Shown here piece by piece: positions 1 through 8,681 of a stretch of 64,000 bases of DNA. Both the position numbers and the translations under genes were made by a program. Below the pieces are notes generated by a model that was not told where the DNA came from, searched no databases, and saw only the letters and a program-made list of their open reading frames with translations. How positions within the stretch are numbered: the stretch's first letter is position 1; every line of letters starts with the position of its first letter. Where the stretch lies: the NCBI GenBank assembly GCA_963799365.1, contig CAWCWV010000015.1, positions 310,001-374,000 on the forward strand. Direction: 5' to 3'. Origin of the DNA: Marinirhabdus sp963799365 (GTDB lineage Bacteria > Bacteroidota > Bacteroidia > Flavobacteriales > Flavobacteriaceae).

Positions 1-77
1 TGAGTGGCCGAAAGGACTTGTTTGCTAAATAAGCGTACCTCAAAAGGGTACCCGGGGTTCGAATCCCCGTCTCTCCG
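1..77 (+). tRNA. tRNA-Ser (GCT), 5' end cut off by window edge
   Basis: Class II tRNA whose first dozen or so bases lie outside the window. The anticodon stem pairs 17-21 with 29-33 around a seven-base loop, with anticodon GCT at 24-26. A long variable arm follows (GTACC/GGTAC type), then a T-arm with TTCGAAT flanked by GGGG/CCCC. The 3' acceptor strand is TCTCTCC at 70-76 with discriminator G at 77. CCA is not encoded. It heads a cluster with tRNA-Pro and tRNA-Arg. Confidence 0.93.
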
Positions 78-95
78 CAATTGAAAAAAACACCT

Positions 96-170
96 CGGGG
101 TGTAGCGTAGCCCGGTCATCGCGCCTGCTTTGGGAGCAGGAGGTCGCAGGTTCGAATCCTGCCACCCCGA
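96..170 (+). tRNA. tRNA-Pro (TGG)
   Basis: Complete 75-nt cloverleaf. Acceptor strands CGGGGTG (96-102) and CACCCCG (163-169) pair perfectly and the discriminator is A170. The anticodon stem CCTGC/GCAGG flanks the loop TTTGGGA, giving anticodon TGG at 131-133. The T-arm is GCAGG-TTCGAAT-CCTGC. It lies 18 nt after tRNA-Ser, probably co-transcribed with it, and is followed directly by a terminator hairpin. Confidence 0.96.
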
Positions 171-174
171 CAAA

Positions 175-206
175 AACCGGACAATGCATAATTGTTCGGT
201 TTTTTA
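175..206 (+). terminator. Rho-independent terminator after tRNA-Ser/tRNA-Pro
   Basis: An 11-bp stem (175-185 with 191-201, one G-T pair) around the five-base loop GCATA is followed by a run of T. It ends the two-tRNA transcript. Confidence 0.85.
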
Positions 207-270
207 ATTTTATTGTTTTGATTTCGAAGTGATCAATATGAATACAAACAACGACTTCGAACTCATTCTT

Positions 271-313
271 CAGCTAGATAGAGCAATAAGCTTAAAAGCT
301 GGATGGTCACAAG
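271..313 (+). pseudogene. tRNA-like relic, resembles the neighbouring tRNA-Arg
   Basis: The D-loop stretch CAGCTAGATAGAGCA (271-285) differs from that of tRNA-Arg (CAGCTGGATAGAGCA) at one position. GGTCACAAG (305-313) matches its variable-loop segment GGTCACAGG at 8 of 9, with nearly the same spacing (19 versus 18 nt). The 5' half of the D-stem is changed (TCTT instead of GCTC), no proper anticodon stem forms and no T-arm follows, so it cannot fold as a tRNA. Inference: a decayed duplicate of a tRNA gene. Confidence 0.55.
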
Positions 314-337
314 ACTATAAAAAAAATATTAAAGTGA

Positions 338-411
338 GGGCTCGTAGCTCAGCTGGATAGAGCACCTCCCTTCTAAGGAGGCGGTCACAGGTTCGAATCC
401 TGTCGGGCTCA
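338..411 (+). tRNA. tRNA-Arg (TCT)
   Basis: Complete 74-nt cloverleaf. Acceptor GGGCTCG pairs with CGGGCTC through two G-T wobbles and the discriminator is A411. Anticodon stem CCTCC/GGAGG flanks loop CTTCTAA, giving anticodon TCT. The T-arm is ACAGG-TTCGAAT-CCTGT. CCA is not encoded. Confidence 0.95.
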
Positions 412-421
412 CTTAACAACT

Positions 422-448
422 CCCCTGCTTTTTAAGCGGGGGTTTTTT
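422..448 (+). terminator. Rho-independent terminator after tRNA-Arg
   Basis: CCCCTGCTT (422-430) pairs with AAGCGGGGG (434-442, one T-G wobble) and six T follow. It sits 10 nt after the tRNA-Arg gene. Confidence 0.85.
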
Positions 449-573
449 GTTTAAAATAAACTCAATGTCTATTTTTATAAGGTTATGGCTAAAGTATTTT
501 TATTATGAGTAGATAATTGCGGTTAGTTTGATAGGATTTCATTATTTTTAGTTACAATTAAAGTACATATACA

Positions 574-1083
574 ATGAAATATTTTCTTTTAATACTCCTT
601 TTCATTACCGCAATTTATTCCTGCGAACCACCTAGAGAACTAAGCTCTACAGATCCTGTTAATTGGGAAAAACGTACAATGAAAAGTACTGTAAATGATT
701 CTTTAGAAACCGGAAGTACATTTCTGTCTATTTATTCCCAAATATATTTGCGTACAGATCAGGATGAGGCAGACTTAACTGCTACTGTTAGTTTACACAA
801 CCCAAATATAACAGACAGTATTTTTATTAATAAGGCGGTATATTATAATACTGAAGGAACTGCCATTAGAACATATTTTGAAAAACCTATTTTTGTACGT
901 CCTATGGAAACTGTACAAATTGTAATAGACGGAGTAGATAATGAAGGAGGTACAGGTGCTAATTTTATCTTTGATTGGAGCATAAAACCGAAAGCAAGAG
1001 AACCTCTGTTTGAGGCTGTAATGATTTCAACCTATGGCCAACAAGGTATTTCTTTTGTAACTGAAGGAAAACGGGTTAAATAA
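574..1083 (+). CDS. DUF3124 family lipoprotein
   Basis: A 169-aa exported lipoprotein of unknown function. A lysine-led hydrophobic stretch ends in a lipobox-like AIYSC with the acylated Cys at residue 17. The mature part fits DUF3124: a beta-rich region with SLHN, KAVYYNTEG, a proline-rich PIFVRPMETVQ segment and a GGTGANF motif near residue 127 followed by an aromatic Trp. It stands alone between the tRNA-Arg terminator and the convergent pgpH gene, 13 nt away. A weak TTG/TATTTTTA pair lies upstream, with 23-nt spacing. The domain call is from memory of the family pattern. Confidence 0.8.
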   Translation: MKYFLLILLFITAIYSCEPPRELSSTDPVNWEKRTMKSTVNDSLETGSTFLSIYSQIYLRTDQDEADLTATVSLHNPNITDSIFINKAVYYNTEGTAIRTYFEKPIFVRPMETVQIVIDGVDNEGGTGANFIFDWSIKPKAREPLFEAVMISTYGQQGISFVTEGKRVK

Positions 1084-1096
1084 AGTGTTTCAGCTA

Positions 1097-3142
1097 TTAT
1101 TCTGGATATTCTACCCGTAGATGATAAATATTATTAAGTTTCTTTTTGAGTACTTTTTTAATAGTTTCAATCTCCTTAAACGTAATATTCGCATTTAAAA
1201 ACTGCCCCTGTTCGGTTTGTCCATCAATAATTTTTTCAACAAACACATCTATTTTGGAGGAAGTTGGGTCTTTTAGACTTTTACTGGCTGCTTCTACACT
1301 GTCTGCCATCATTAAAATGGCAGTTTCTTTAGAAAATGGAATGGGCCCCGGATACCGGAAATCTTCAATATTGGCTGTTCCGTTTTGCTTCTCTTCTTTT
1401 TTGTAAAAATAATATACCACGCTAGTTCCGTGATGGGTCCGGATAAAATCGATTACCCTGTCTGGGAGATTACGTCTTCTGGCTATCTCAATACCCTTAA
1501 TTACATGGTCTATAATAATAGTGGCGCTTTCTACAGGATCTAATTCGTCGTGAGCATTGTAGCCACTCAGTTGATTTTCGGTAAAGTTGGTTGGATTCTC
1601 CATTTTACCAATGTCATGATACAGCGCCCCTACTCTAACGAGCATGGCATTGGCACCAATTTCATTGGCAGCCGCTTCAGCCAGATTAGCAACGTTTAAC
1701 GAATGGTGAAAAGTCCCTGGAGCCTTATTGCTTAATTCCTTTAGAAGCTTGCTGTTTGTATCACTTAACTCTAGCAACGATACATCCGATACCAATCCGA
1801 ATACTTTTTCATATAAATAAATAAGCGGGTGGGCAAACAAAGTGGCAAGTCCAGCCAAAATAAAATAACCAAAGTTTTCCCACTGAATCTGTTCAATATT
1901 TCCTTCTTGAATGATGAAAAATGCAAAGTAACCAATGATATATACCAATGTAATTTGACCTACCGATATAAACAGATTGGCTCTTCGGTACAACTCAGAT
2001 ACTGTGAGTATGGTTACAATTCCAGCTATAATTTGCAAGAATAAAAACTCGAAACTATTAGGCACCACAAATCCCAATAACAGTAGCGTGAGCACATGTA
2101 CATACAAACCAAGCCTAGGATCGAAAAAGGCTTTTACAATTAACGGTAAGATACATAGTGGAACAACATAGACGTAAGCTGCATCCAGTTTTACAACAAT
2201 GGTGGTAAGAAATACCATTAATACCACATTAAAAAATATAAAAGTAACCTTGGTGCTGTTGTCGTATATTTCAGGTCGGTACTTTCTTAAAAATAAGAAA
2301 AGCATTAAAAACACCAGTGATACTAGCATGGCATAGCCAAATATTAGCCAGAATCTATTGCTTTTACTCCAGATTTGAGATTGAAATTCGTCTTTTAAAG
2401 AGCTAAGAATCTGATAGGTGTTCCCTTCTACTACTTCCCCCTTTGCTATAATTCTTCCCCCTTTTTCAATAATTCCTTGATTGGGATTAATGGCATCTAA
2501 CTCTGAAGTAATTGCAGATTCGGTAAGTTTATTATTGGCCGAAACATTAGGGATTGCAGCCCTGTTAAGAAGAATGGAAAGTAAATCTGAAATAGCTTCA
2601 GCGTTTTGTTGTTTTATGAACTTGGTAATCTTATCAGGAATTTCTTCCTTTTTATTAATTTGTGAATACGCAATTTCATCAATTTCATTTCCTTTTTTTA
2701 AATAGACTAAATCGTCATTGTTTTGGGTATTTACTTCAGATAGAACACCAAAACGATATATATCCTCCAAAAACAATTCACCTAAAGATTTAACCTTTAT
2801 TTTAGGCACCGTAAACAAGCTATCTACATAGGTGTTTTCTAGTAATTGCTCAAACTGATTATAACTTTCAGATACAATAGAGGCGTCATAATCGAAATAA
2901 GGAACTGTATTTTCTCTAATTGTATTGCGCTCTGTGTTGAGGGCATCATCAGATTTTTTAATAGTAAAGCTGAAAGGAGCATACAGGTTTTCATATTGCC
3001 AGGGTTTTCCTTTCTGAAATGTATACTTAAATTGCCCGCCTTTTGGCAACAGGTAAATCACTAAGAACGTGCATATTATAAACAGAAAAATCCTGTAAAT
3101 ATTAGACTGGTTCTTAGATAAGAAAGAAAAAAAATGTTTCAT
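1097..3142 (-). CDS. pgpH: 7TM receptor with intracellular HD hydrolase, PgpH-type c-di-AMP phosphodiesterase
   Basis: A 681-aa membrane protein. One N-terminal TM helix (about 17-33) leads to a large extracytoplasmic 7TMR-HDED-type domain (to about 260), then a block of about seven TM segments (about 262-445) and a cytoplasmic HD domain. Metal-binding residues are visible: HHSLN at 479-483, YHDIGK with His509-Asp510, THHGTS near 570 and MADSVEA near 612-618. Characterised family members hydrolyse cyclic di-AMP to pApA, so turgor, potassium or cell-wall control is the likely role. The gene is divergent from the thiolase and each has its own -33/-7 promoter in the 187-nt gap. Confidence 0.88.
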   Translation of the reverse strand: MKHFFSFLSKNQSNIYRIFLFIICTFLVIYLLPKGGQFKYTFQKGKPWQYENLYAPFSFTIKKSDDALNTERNTIRENTVPYFDYDASIVSESYNQFEQLLENTYVDSLFTVPKIKVKSLGELFLEDIYRFGVLSEVNTQNNDDLVYLKKGNEIDEIAYSQINKKEEIPDKITKFIKQQNAEAISDLLSILLNRAAIPNVSANNKLTESAITSELDAINPNQGIIEKGGRIIAKGEVVEGNTYQILSSLKDEFQSQIWSKSNRFWLIFGYAMLVSLVFLMLFLFLRKYRPEIYDNSTKVTFIFFNVVLMVFLTTIVVKLDAAYVYVVPLCILPLIVKAFFDPRLGLYVHVLTLLLLGFVVPNSFEFLFLQIIAGIVTILTVSELYRRANLFISVGQITLVYIIGYFAFFIIQEGNIEQIQWENFGYFILAGLATLFAHPLIYLYEKVFGLVSDVSLLELSDTNSKLLKELSNKAPGTFHHSLNVANLAEAAANEIGANAMLVRVGALYHDIGKMENPTNFTENQLSGYNAHDELDPVESATIIIDHVIKGIEIARRRNLPDRVIDFIRTHHGTSVVYYFYKKEEKQNGTANIEDFRYPGPIPFSKETAILMMADSVEAASKSLKDPTSSKIDVFVEKIIDGQTEQGQFLNANITFKEIETIKKVLKKKLNNIYHLRVEYPE

Positions 3143-3159
3143 AAAACGTATACGTTTAG

Positions 3160-3190
3160 TAAAGGTACTGTTTAGCTTTCATTAGAACAA
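3160..3190 (-). promoter_or_regulatory. Bacteroidota-type promoter for pgpH
   Basis: On the minus strand TTG (complement of 3188-3190), a 20-nt spacer and TACCTTTA (complement of 3160-3167) match the TTG/TAnnTTTG consensus except for the last base. Transcription would begin about 14 nt before the pgpH start codon. Confidence 0.5.
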
Positions 3191-3209
3191 AACCGAGCTG
3201 CTAATAAGA

Positions 3210-3240
3210 TTGACTGTTCGGTATAAAATATGTAATTTTG
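3210..3240 (+). promoter_or_regulatory. Bacteroidota-type promoter for the thiolase gene
   Basis: TTGAC at 3210-3214 and TAATTTTG at 3233-3240 with 20 nt between TTG and the -7 box fit the Bacteroidota sigma-ABfr consensus exactly (TAnnTTTG). The predicted start lies near 3244, leaving a leader of about 85 nt that begins with a stem-loop. Confidence 0.6.
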
Positions 3241-3248
3241 CATTCCTC

Positions 3249-3288
3249 ATACAAGTTTTCAAGCTGGGTTGAGCCAGCTGAAATGTAT
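3249..3288 (+). other. Two-tier stem-loop at the 5' end of the thiolase leader
   Basis: An inner 6-bp stem AGCTGG/CCAGCT (3262-3267 with 3274-3279) is enclosed by an outer ATACA/TGTAT pairing (3249-3253 with 3284-3288). It lies where the transcript from the 3210-3240 promoter should begin. It may stabilise the mRNA or regulate it. I recognise no known riboswitch class. Confidence 0.4.
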
Positions 3289-3329
3289 AGAAAAATTACA
3301 ATATAACACACGCATTAAAAATAGATATT

Positions 3330-4508
3330 ATGAGTAAGAAAGTAGTTATCGTATCAGCCGTAAGAACTCCCATTGGAAGTTTTATGGGAAATTTGTCTTC
3401 GTTAACCGCAGTTCAATTAGGAAGCGCTGCCATTAAAGGTGCTTTGGATAAAATTAATCTGGATCCATCTGCCGTTCAAGAAGTATATATGGGCAATGTG
3501 GTGCAAGCAGGTGTGGGACAAGCGCCAGCAAGACAAGCTGCTTTAGGAGCTGGAATTCCAGATTCAGTACCATGTACCACGGTAAATAAAGTATGTGCTT
3601 CGGGTATGAAAGCTGTTATAAATGCTGCCCAGGCTATTGCGCTTGGTGATGCAGATGTTGTGATTGCTGGAGGTATGGAAAGTATGAGTAACATTCCACA
3701 TTATGTGCATATGCGTAATGGAACTAAATTTGGTCCTACTACTTTGATTGACGGAATGCAAAAAGACGGTTTGGTAGATGCCTACGACCAAAATGCAATG
3801 GGGGTGTGTGCAGATGCCTGTGCTGCCGAATATAAATTCTCACGTGAAGATCAAGATGCGTATGCAGTACAATCATATGAGCGTTCTGCCAAAGCGTGGA
3901 ATGAAGGGAAATTTGCCAATGAAGTTATATCCGTAAGTGTACCACAACGCAGAGGTGAACCAGTTATAGTTTCTGAAGATGAAGAATATAAAAATGTAAA
4001 AATGGATAAGATCCCGGCATTACGCGCTGCTTTTAGCAAAGATGGCACCGTAACTGCTGCCAATGCGTCCACCATTAATGATGGTGCTGGTGCAATGATT
4101 TTAATGAGTGAAGAAAAAGCCGCAGCCTTAGGATTTACACCACTAGCAACTATAAAAAGCTATGCAGATGTTGCTCAAGAACCAAAATGGTTTACTACAG
4201 CTCCTGCCAAAGCGCTACCAAAAGCACTTGCCAAAGCGGGTATCTCTCAAGACGATGTAGATTACTTTGAGTTGAACGAAGCCTTTGCAGTAGTTGGTCT
4301 TGCTAATATGAAAATTCTTGGATTAGACGACAGTAATGTAAATGTAAATGGAGGTGCCGTTTCTTTGGGACATCCCCTTGGTTGTAGTGGTGTGAGAATT
4401 TTAATTACATTATTAAATGTGCTTCAACAAAACGATGCAAAAATTGGTGCTGCAGCGATCTGTAATGGTGGTGGTGGTGCTAGTGCGATGGTTTTAGAAA
4501 GAAATTAA
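3330..4508 (+). CDS. Acetyl-CoA C-acetyltransferase (thiolase)
   Basis: A 392-aa thiolase that condenses two acetyl-CoA to acetoacetyl-CoA, or cleaves 3-ketoacyl-CoA. All three catalytic residues are present at positions matching well-studied biosynthetic thiolases: nucleophile Cys89 in VCASGM, His348 in GHPLGCSG and Cys378 in ICNGGGG. Length is normal for a tetrameric type II enzyme. The cytosolic substrate preference (degradative or biosynthetic) cannot be settled from sequence. The NlpC/P60 gene follows after 24 nt and may share the transcript. There are no fatty-acid oxidation genes next to it. Confidence 0.93.
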   Translation: MSKKVVIVSAVRTPIGSFMGNLSSLTAVQLGSAAIKGALDKINLDPSAVQEVYMGNVVQAGVGQAPARQAALGAGIPDSVPCTTVNKVCASGMKAVINAAQAIALGDADVVIAGGMESMSNIPHYVHMRNGTKFGPTTLIDGMQKDGLVDAYDQNAMGVCADACAAEYKFSREDQDAYAVQSYERSAKAWNEGKFANEVISVSVPQRRGEPVIVSEDEEYKNVKMDKIPALRAAFSKDGTVTAANASTINDGAGAMILMSEEKAAALGFTPLATIKSYADVAQEPKWFTTAPAKALPKALAKAGISQDDVDYFELNEAFAVVGLANMKILGLDDSNVNVNGGAVSLGHPLGCSGVRILITLLNVLQQNDAKIGAAAICNGGGGASAMVLERN

Positions 4509-4532
4509 TTTCTCCTAGCTACATCTTCACAA

Positions 4533-5282
4533 ATGAAATACGGTTTATGTAATCTTAGTATTGTTCCGCTGCGTTTAGAGGCTTCAGACGCTAGTGAGTT
4601 AGTTACCCAGGTGCTGTATGGTGAAACGTTTAAAATACTGGAAGAACGTAAAAAATGGAGCCGAATTCGTTTAAAATTCGATTCTTATGAAGGTTGGATA
4701 GACAACAAACAATTTGTTTTTACTTCGGAAGAAGATCATCAAGAATTAAATAAAAATAGTCCAAAATTGGTCTCAGATCTAGTGGCAATGCTCACTACTG
4801 AAGATAATCAGTTATTAGCACTTCCAATGGGATGCAATGTGGCAGCGGCTCCGTATTTGAATCATACTGCAGAAGGAGCCACAGTGTCTAAGAAATTTTT
4901 GAAACAACATATTATTAACACTGCCCTACTCTATCTTAATGCCCCATATCTATGGGGAGGTAAGACTCCCTTTGGAATAGATTGTAGCGGATTTACACAA
5001 ATGTGTTATAAAATGAATGGCTACAAACTACTTCGAGATGCCAGCCAACAAGCAACCCAAGGCGAGCCCTTAAGTTTTATTGAAGAAAGCGAACCTGGTG
5101 ATTTGGCATTTTTCGACAATGCCGAAGGAAATATTATCCACGTTGGGATAATTATGGAAGATAACTACATTATCCACGCCCACGGTAAAGTCCGCATAGA
5201 TAGGCTTGACCATACGGGTATCTTTAATTATGAAAAACGCCAGCATACGCATACATTGCGAGTGATTAAGCGGATTGTTTAG
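4533..5282 (+). CDS. SH3-NlpC/P60 family cysteine peptidase (cell-wall hydrolase)
   Basis: A 249-aa protein with a bacterial SH3 domain (about 1-65, ending in EGWIDNKQF) and a C-terminal NlpC/P60 domain (about 122-245). The catalytic Cys151 is in GIDCSGF, His203 in IIHVGI, and the third polar residue lies in IHAHG at 214-218. Family members cleave D-glutamyl-diaminopimelate bonds in peptidoglycan stem peptides. No signal peptide is visible, so it may act on recycled muropeptides in the cytoplasm. It lies 24 nt after the thiolase. The terminator at 5407 follows. Confidence 0.88.
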   Translation: MKYGLCNLSIVPLRLEASDASELVTQVLYGETFKILEERKKWSRIRLKFDSYEGWIDNKQFVFTSEEDHQELNKNSPKLVSDLVAMLTTEDNQLLALPMGCNVAAAPYLNHTAEGATVSKKFLKQHIINTALLYLNAPYLWGGKTPFGIDCSGFTQMCYKMNGYKLLRDASQQATQGEPLSFIEESEPGDLAFFDNAEGNIIHVGIIMEDNYIIHAHGKVRIDRLDHTGIFNYEKRQHTHTLRVIKRIV

Positions 5283-5406
5283 AGAAAAATCTTAGTTGTG
5301 GGACTAAAATTTATGATACTAACTTCCTTTTTATAATCTAAACGTTGTGTTTCTTTCATTTTCTTCTGAAGTGATACATAGAATAAGTTGTAATACAGAA
5401 ATTATC

Positions 5407-5446
5407 ATAAACAAAAACCACTTCGTTAAAAGTGGTTTTTGTTTAT
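5407..5446. terminator. Bidirectional terminator between convergent genes
   Basis: A perfect 17-bp inverted repeat (5407-5423 with 5430-5446) encloses a six-base loop. An A-run on one arm and a T-run on the other let it work in both directions. It serves the NlpC/P60 gene (plus) and the serine hydrolase gene (minus). Confidence 0.9.
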
Positions 5447-5460
5447 TAAATTAAAGGAAA

Positions 5461-7116
5461 CTAATCTATCTTTTTTCCTGGCATTTGTTGTCCACCCTGC
5501 AATAGCGTCAAATTTTCCACTGCTCCTTCGGTATTTCTGGTGAAATGAATTTCAGCCGCAATAGCTTTGGTAAAGAATTTATTTTTTTCAAAAGCAAACA
5601 ACTCTATCTCACCCTGTCCTGTTGCTATGGCAAATATTTTACCTTCTCTTACGCTAATGTCAATATTAAACCCAGGTTGTAATTCGTAGGTTCCTATATA
5701 TTCAGCCTGTACTTTTGGAGCTAATGAAATCGTTGCACGCTCTGTTGGAGGGGCTTTATCAATACCTGTACCCACCGTTGTATTTCCATTTACCGTCATT
5801 TTGGTCATTCGCTTGTCCTTTTCCATGTAAAACTCATAGGAAGTATCTCCGCCATCAAAAATAAAATTGGTAGCTGTCATAGGGTATATTTCCAGATTGG
5901 TGCTACCTTCTCGCTGACTAAATAATTGTTTGTCTTTAAGAGTGACATGGCGTATCACATTTCCCTCAAACTCATAAGCACCCACCCATTTATCGAGCTG
6001 CTCTTTGTTTAGCGAAATAGCATCTTCTATCTTCGGAAAAGGTTTTCCAATAGCAATGGCTGCCACATTAGAAACAATAGCCTGAACAGCACCACAATCG
6101 CAATTGGATAATCCTATCACGTAGATGTCCTCCTCAGGGAGAAAAATTCCGTTTGTAGAATAGCCAAAAATTCCACCAGAATGTTCAACAGTTCTGGAGC
6201 CGTTTATATTTCCTGCAACCCAACCATATCCATACGGAATCTTTTCGCCTGTATTCAATGTAGAGCCATTTATCGCTTTTTCTAAAGAGCTTCTTTTAAT
6301 CAATGTATTAGCACTAATTGCATTTTGCCATTTCAGTAAATCATCAGTAGTAGACATAATAGAACCTGCCGCATAGGGTAAGGTGAGACTTAAATAGTTC
6401 GCATTTCTATATCCGGACTCTGTTTCAGAGTAACCATTGGCTCGATTGGGTATAAGTTGCTTCATACTTCCGTAGTAAGAATTTGTCATACCTACTTTAT
6501 CAAAAATGTTGGATTGAATAAAGTCGGCATAGCTTTTTCCTGAAATAACTTCTATAATATGTCCTAAAATAATATATCCAGAATTGTTATAATTATAGGC
6601 AGTACCGGGATCAAACTCCATCGGTTCATTTTTAAACTTGTCAATTAGCTCTGTAGGAGTCATATCGGTACGTGCAAGGGTCATAAAACTTGCCATGTTT
6701 GTATAACTTTTAATTCCAGAGGTGTGGTTTAATAACTGGTGTATTGTGATGATTTTGCCCTGTGTTGGGTAATCGGGGATAAACTTGGTTATTTCATCCT
6801 GAAGATTAAGTTTGCCTTGTTCTTCCAGTATTAAAATAGAAACCGCTGTAAATTGTTTGGTAATAGATCCTATTTCGAATACATGCTTAGGTGCAGCGGG
6901 TACTCCTAATTCTAGATTTGCCATTCCAAACCCGTTTTTATAAATGGTTTGTCCGTTTTTAGCAACGAGCAGGGAAAATCCAGGGGTGTCTGCCTTATAG
7001 AATTCACTCATATAGGAATTGATTTTCTCTTCTAAATTCTGTGCTACACTGGAGAAAGTAAAGAAGACGCAAAAGACCAGGAAAAATCTTTTTAATAGGT
7101 GTTGATTGCTATTCAT
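5461..7116 (-). CDS. Serine hydrolase of the beta-lactamase/PBP4* (class C) fold
   Basis: A 551-aa secreted protein with a signal peptide ending near SSVAQ (residue 25). The beta-lactamase-related domain spans about 30-360 and has the three family motifs: S84-I-T-K87 (SxxK), Tyr176-Asn-Asn (YxN) and H312-S-G-G in place of KTG. A C-terminal beta-rich domain (about 370-551) matches the tail seen on many Bacteroidota members of this family. Substrates are probably D-amino-acid peptides or esters. Resistance to beta-lactams is not implied. The gene is monocistronic between two terminators. Confidence 0.85.
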   Translation of the reverse strand: MNSNQHLLKRFFLVFCVFFTFSSVAQNLEEKINSYMSEFYKADTPGFSLLVAKNGQTIYKNGFGMANLELGVPAAPKHVFEIGSITKQFTAVSILILEEQGKLNLQDEITKFIPDYPTQGKIITIHQLLNHTSGIKSYTNMASFMTLARTDMTPTELIDKFKNEPMEFDPGTAYNYNNSGYIILGHIIEVISGKSYADFIQSNIFDKVGMTNSYYGSMKQLIPNRANGYSETESGYRNANYLSLTLPYAAGSIMSTTDDLLKWQNAISANTLIKRSSLEKAINGSTLNTGEKIPYGYGWVAGNINGSRTVEHSGGIFGYSTNGIFLPEEDIYVIGLSNCDCGAVQAIVSNVAAIAIGKPFPKIEDAISLNKEQLDKWVGAYEFEGNVIRHVTLKDKQLFSQREGSTNLEIYPMTATNFIFDGGDTSYEFYMEKDKRMTKMTVNGNTTVGTGIDKAPPTERATISLAPKVQAEYIGTYELQPGFNIDISVREGKIFAIATGQGEIELFAFEKNKFFTKAIAAEIHFTRNTEGAVENLTLLQGGQQMPGKKID

Positions 7117-7351
7117 GTGAAATGATTTTTTGATTGATTAATGATTTAATTTCTAGTTTGACGGCTGAACAAGAAAATGGTTACACGAATAAGAAATTTT
7201 TTTGAAGTGTGTACCCTTAAATAAGTTAGTCAATCCCAATAGCTATGTGGGTCGATTTTAAAGCTATCGCATATCGCTTACATATGCATCATTTTTATAC
7301 GTATACATTTGTTTTAGGGTAAACATATTTCAGGACGGGACATTATCATAT

Positions 7352-7386
7352 AAAAAAACCTCCTGAAAAATCAGGAGGTTTTTTTT
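7352..7386. terminator. Bidirectional terminator downstream of the TPR gene
   Basis: ACCTCCTGA pairs with TCAGGAGGT, flanked by an A-run and a T-run (7352-7366 with 7371-7386). It ends the minus-strand gyrA-TPR transcript. The rest of the 7117-7405 gap shows no gene. Confidence 0.88.
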
Positions 7387-7405
7387 ATGATAAATAGGAA
7401 GTGGC

Positions 7406-8665
7406 TTATTTTGGCTCTTCCATTGCGGCTAGTTTTGCCTTCATTTCTTTAAATTTGGCGTCTTGGCCTGTTTGGCTATATATATTCATCAGCGTACGCA
7501 CTAATTCTACATTATCTGGACGAAGTTTAACAGCAGATTCTAGGTAAGGAATCACTTCCATATACAAATCCTTACGTTTTTGCTTTAATGCATCATATCG
7601 CTTATTATCGGCAGAAGAAGTTCCTAGATTATTCATTTCTTCAACAATCGCTCCTTCTTGTCCTAACATAGTTGCAGCAATATTAATTTGCGCTGCTGCA
7701 TAATTTGGATCAATTTCTAGTGCTTTTTTGTACTGCTCAATCGCTTTTTCACTTTCGTTATTTTTGGCAAAACCTACGCCAAGATTATATCTAAGCTCTG
7801 CGTTATTTGGATCTGTTGCGATAATCTTATCCATAAGTATATTATAGGTCTTCATATCATTAGCCTGATATGCCATATCTGCTTCGGCACGCATTAAAGA
7901 AACATCGTCTGGATTTTCTTTTCTGGCATCGGCCATTACTTTCATCGCTTTGTCTTTATCACCTTTGCTGATGTAGATAATGGCAATGTTCTTTAGGATA
8001 TCTCCTTTAACAGATTCGGCCATGCGCTCATCAGGATTTGTGTATTTTCCAGATAACATACCTGTAGTTCTTCCACTTTCATCAGCAAAAGTTACAATTT
8101 CACCAGTCTCTATATCTGTCGCTATCCATTCTTTGCTAACGCCTGTATAGCCTAAATCCAATAAATTTTCATAATGCTTAAGTGCAGTGTCATAGTCTTT
8201 TGCTAATATGGAACTTTCTGCGGCATTGTAAAGATCTAATTCAATATTTGCAACGGTATAACTCGTGTATAATTTTTCGGTTGCCAATGCATAGTTATTT
8301 GCCCTTTGGTCTGCTACCGCACTATTTACAAGAGCTGCTCTTAATTGTTGTACACCAATTTGTGCATCTTTATTGGTAGCATCTATCTCTAATGCTTTTT
8401 TAAATGCTTCTGCAGATTTCTTCATTTTCTCAAAATCTTTGTTACCTGCATCAGCCAAATAAATTTTACCTTTCAAGAGATAGAATTCTGATTTCATGCC
8501 TGCGTCAGCGCTTTCGATGGAAGCTTCAGCTTCATTTATATAGCTCATTGCTTCGGCTACTTCACTATTATTTAAAGCTCTTTCGGCTTTCTTAATTTCC
8601 TTTTTCTGTCCAAAGGAAGCGGCAGTAACTAGGAGAATTCCTGCCAATACTACATACTTTTTCAT
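7406..8665 (-). CDS. Exported tetratricopeptide repeat protein
   Basis: A 419-aa protein starting at MKKYVVLAG, with a signal peptide ending near ASFGQ (residue 20). A longer in-frame start would overlap gyrA and is not needed. TPR-like helical pairs run through the chain, the clearest being ELRYNLGVGFAKNNESEKAI near residues 290-310, followed by EQYKKALEIDPNYAAAQ. Such repeats bind partner proteins, here in the periplasm. It begins 16 nt after the gyrA stop and is very likely co-transcribed with it. The precise role is unknown. Confidence 0.85.
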   Translation of the reverse strand: MKKYVVLAGILLVTAASFGQKKEIKKAERALNNSEVAEAMSYINEAEASIESADAGMKSEFYLLKGKIYLADAGNKDFEKMKKSAEAFKKALEIDATNKDAQIGVQQLRAALVNSAVADQRANNYALATEKLYTSYTVANIELDLYNAAESSILAKDYDTALKHYENLLDLGYTGVSKEWIATDIETGEIVTFADESGRTTGMLSGKYTNPDERMAESVKGDILKNIAIIYISKGDKDKAMKVMADARKENPDDVSLMRAEADMAYQANDMKTYNILMDKIIATDPNNAELRYNLGVGFAKNNESEKAIEQYKKALEIDPNYAAAQINIAATMLGQEGAIVEEMNNLGTSSADNKRYDALKQKRKDLYMEVIPYLESAVKLRPDNVELVRTLMNIYSQTGQDAKFKEMKAKLAAMEEPK

Positions 8666-8681
8666 GTGTTGAGGTTTTATG

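Noticed and set aside
3249..3288. Known riboswitch before the thiolase.
   Set aside because: The hairpin is short and lacks the conserved core of any class I can recall; kept only as an unexplained stem-loop.
5461..7116. Beta-lactam resistance enzyme.
   Set aside because: HSGG replaces KTG and a C-terminal extra domain is present, as in the broad serine-hydrolase group; nothing indicates a true class C beta-lactamase.
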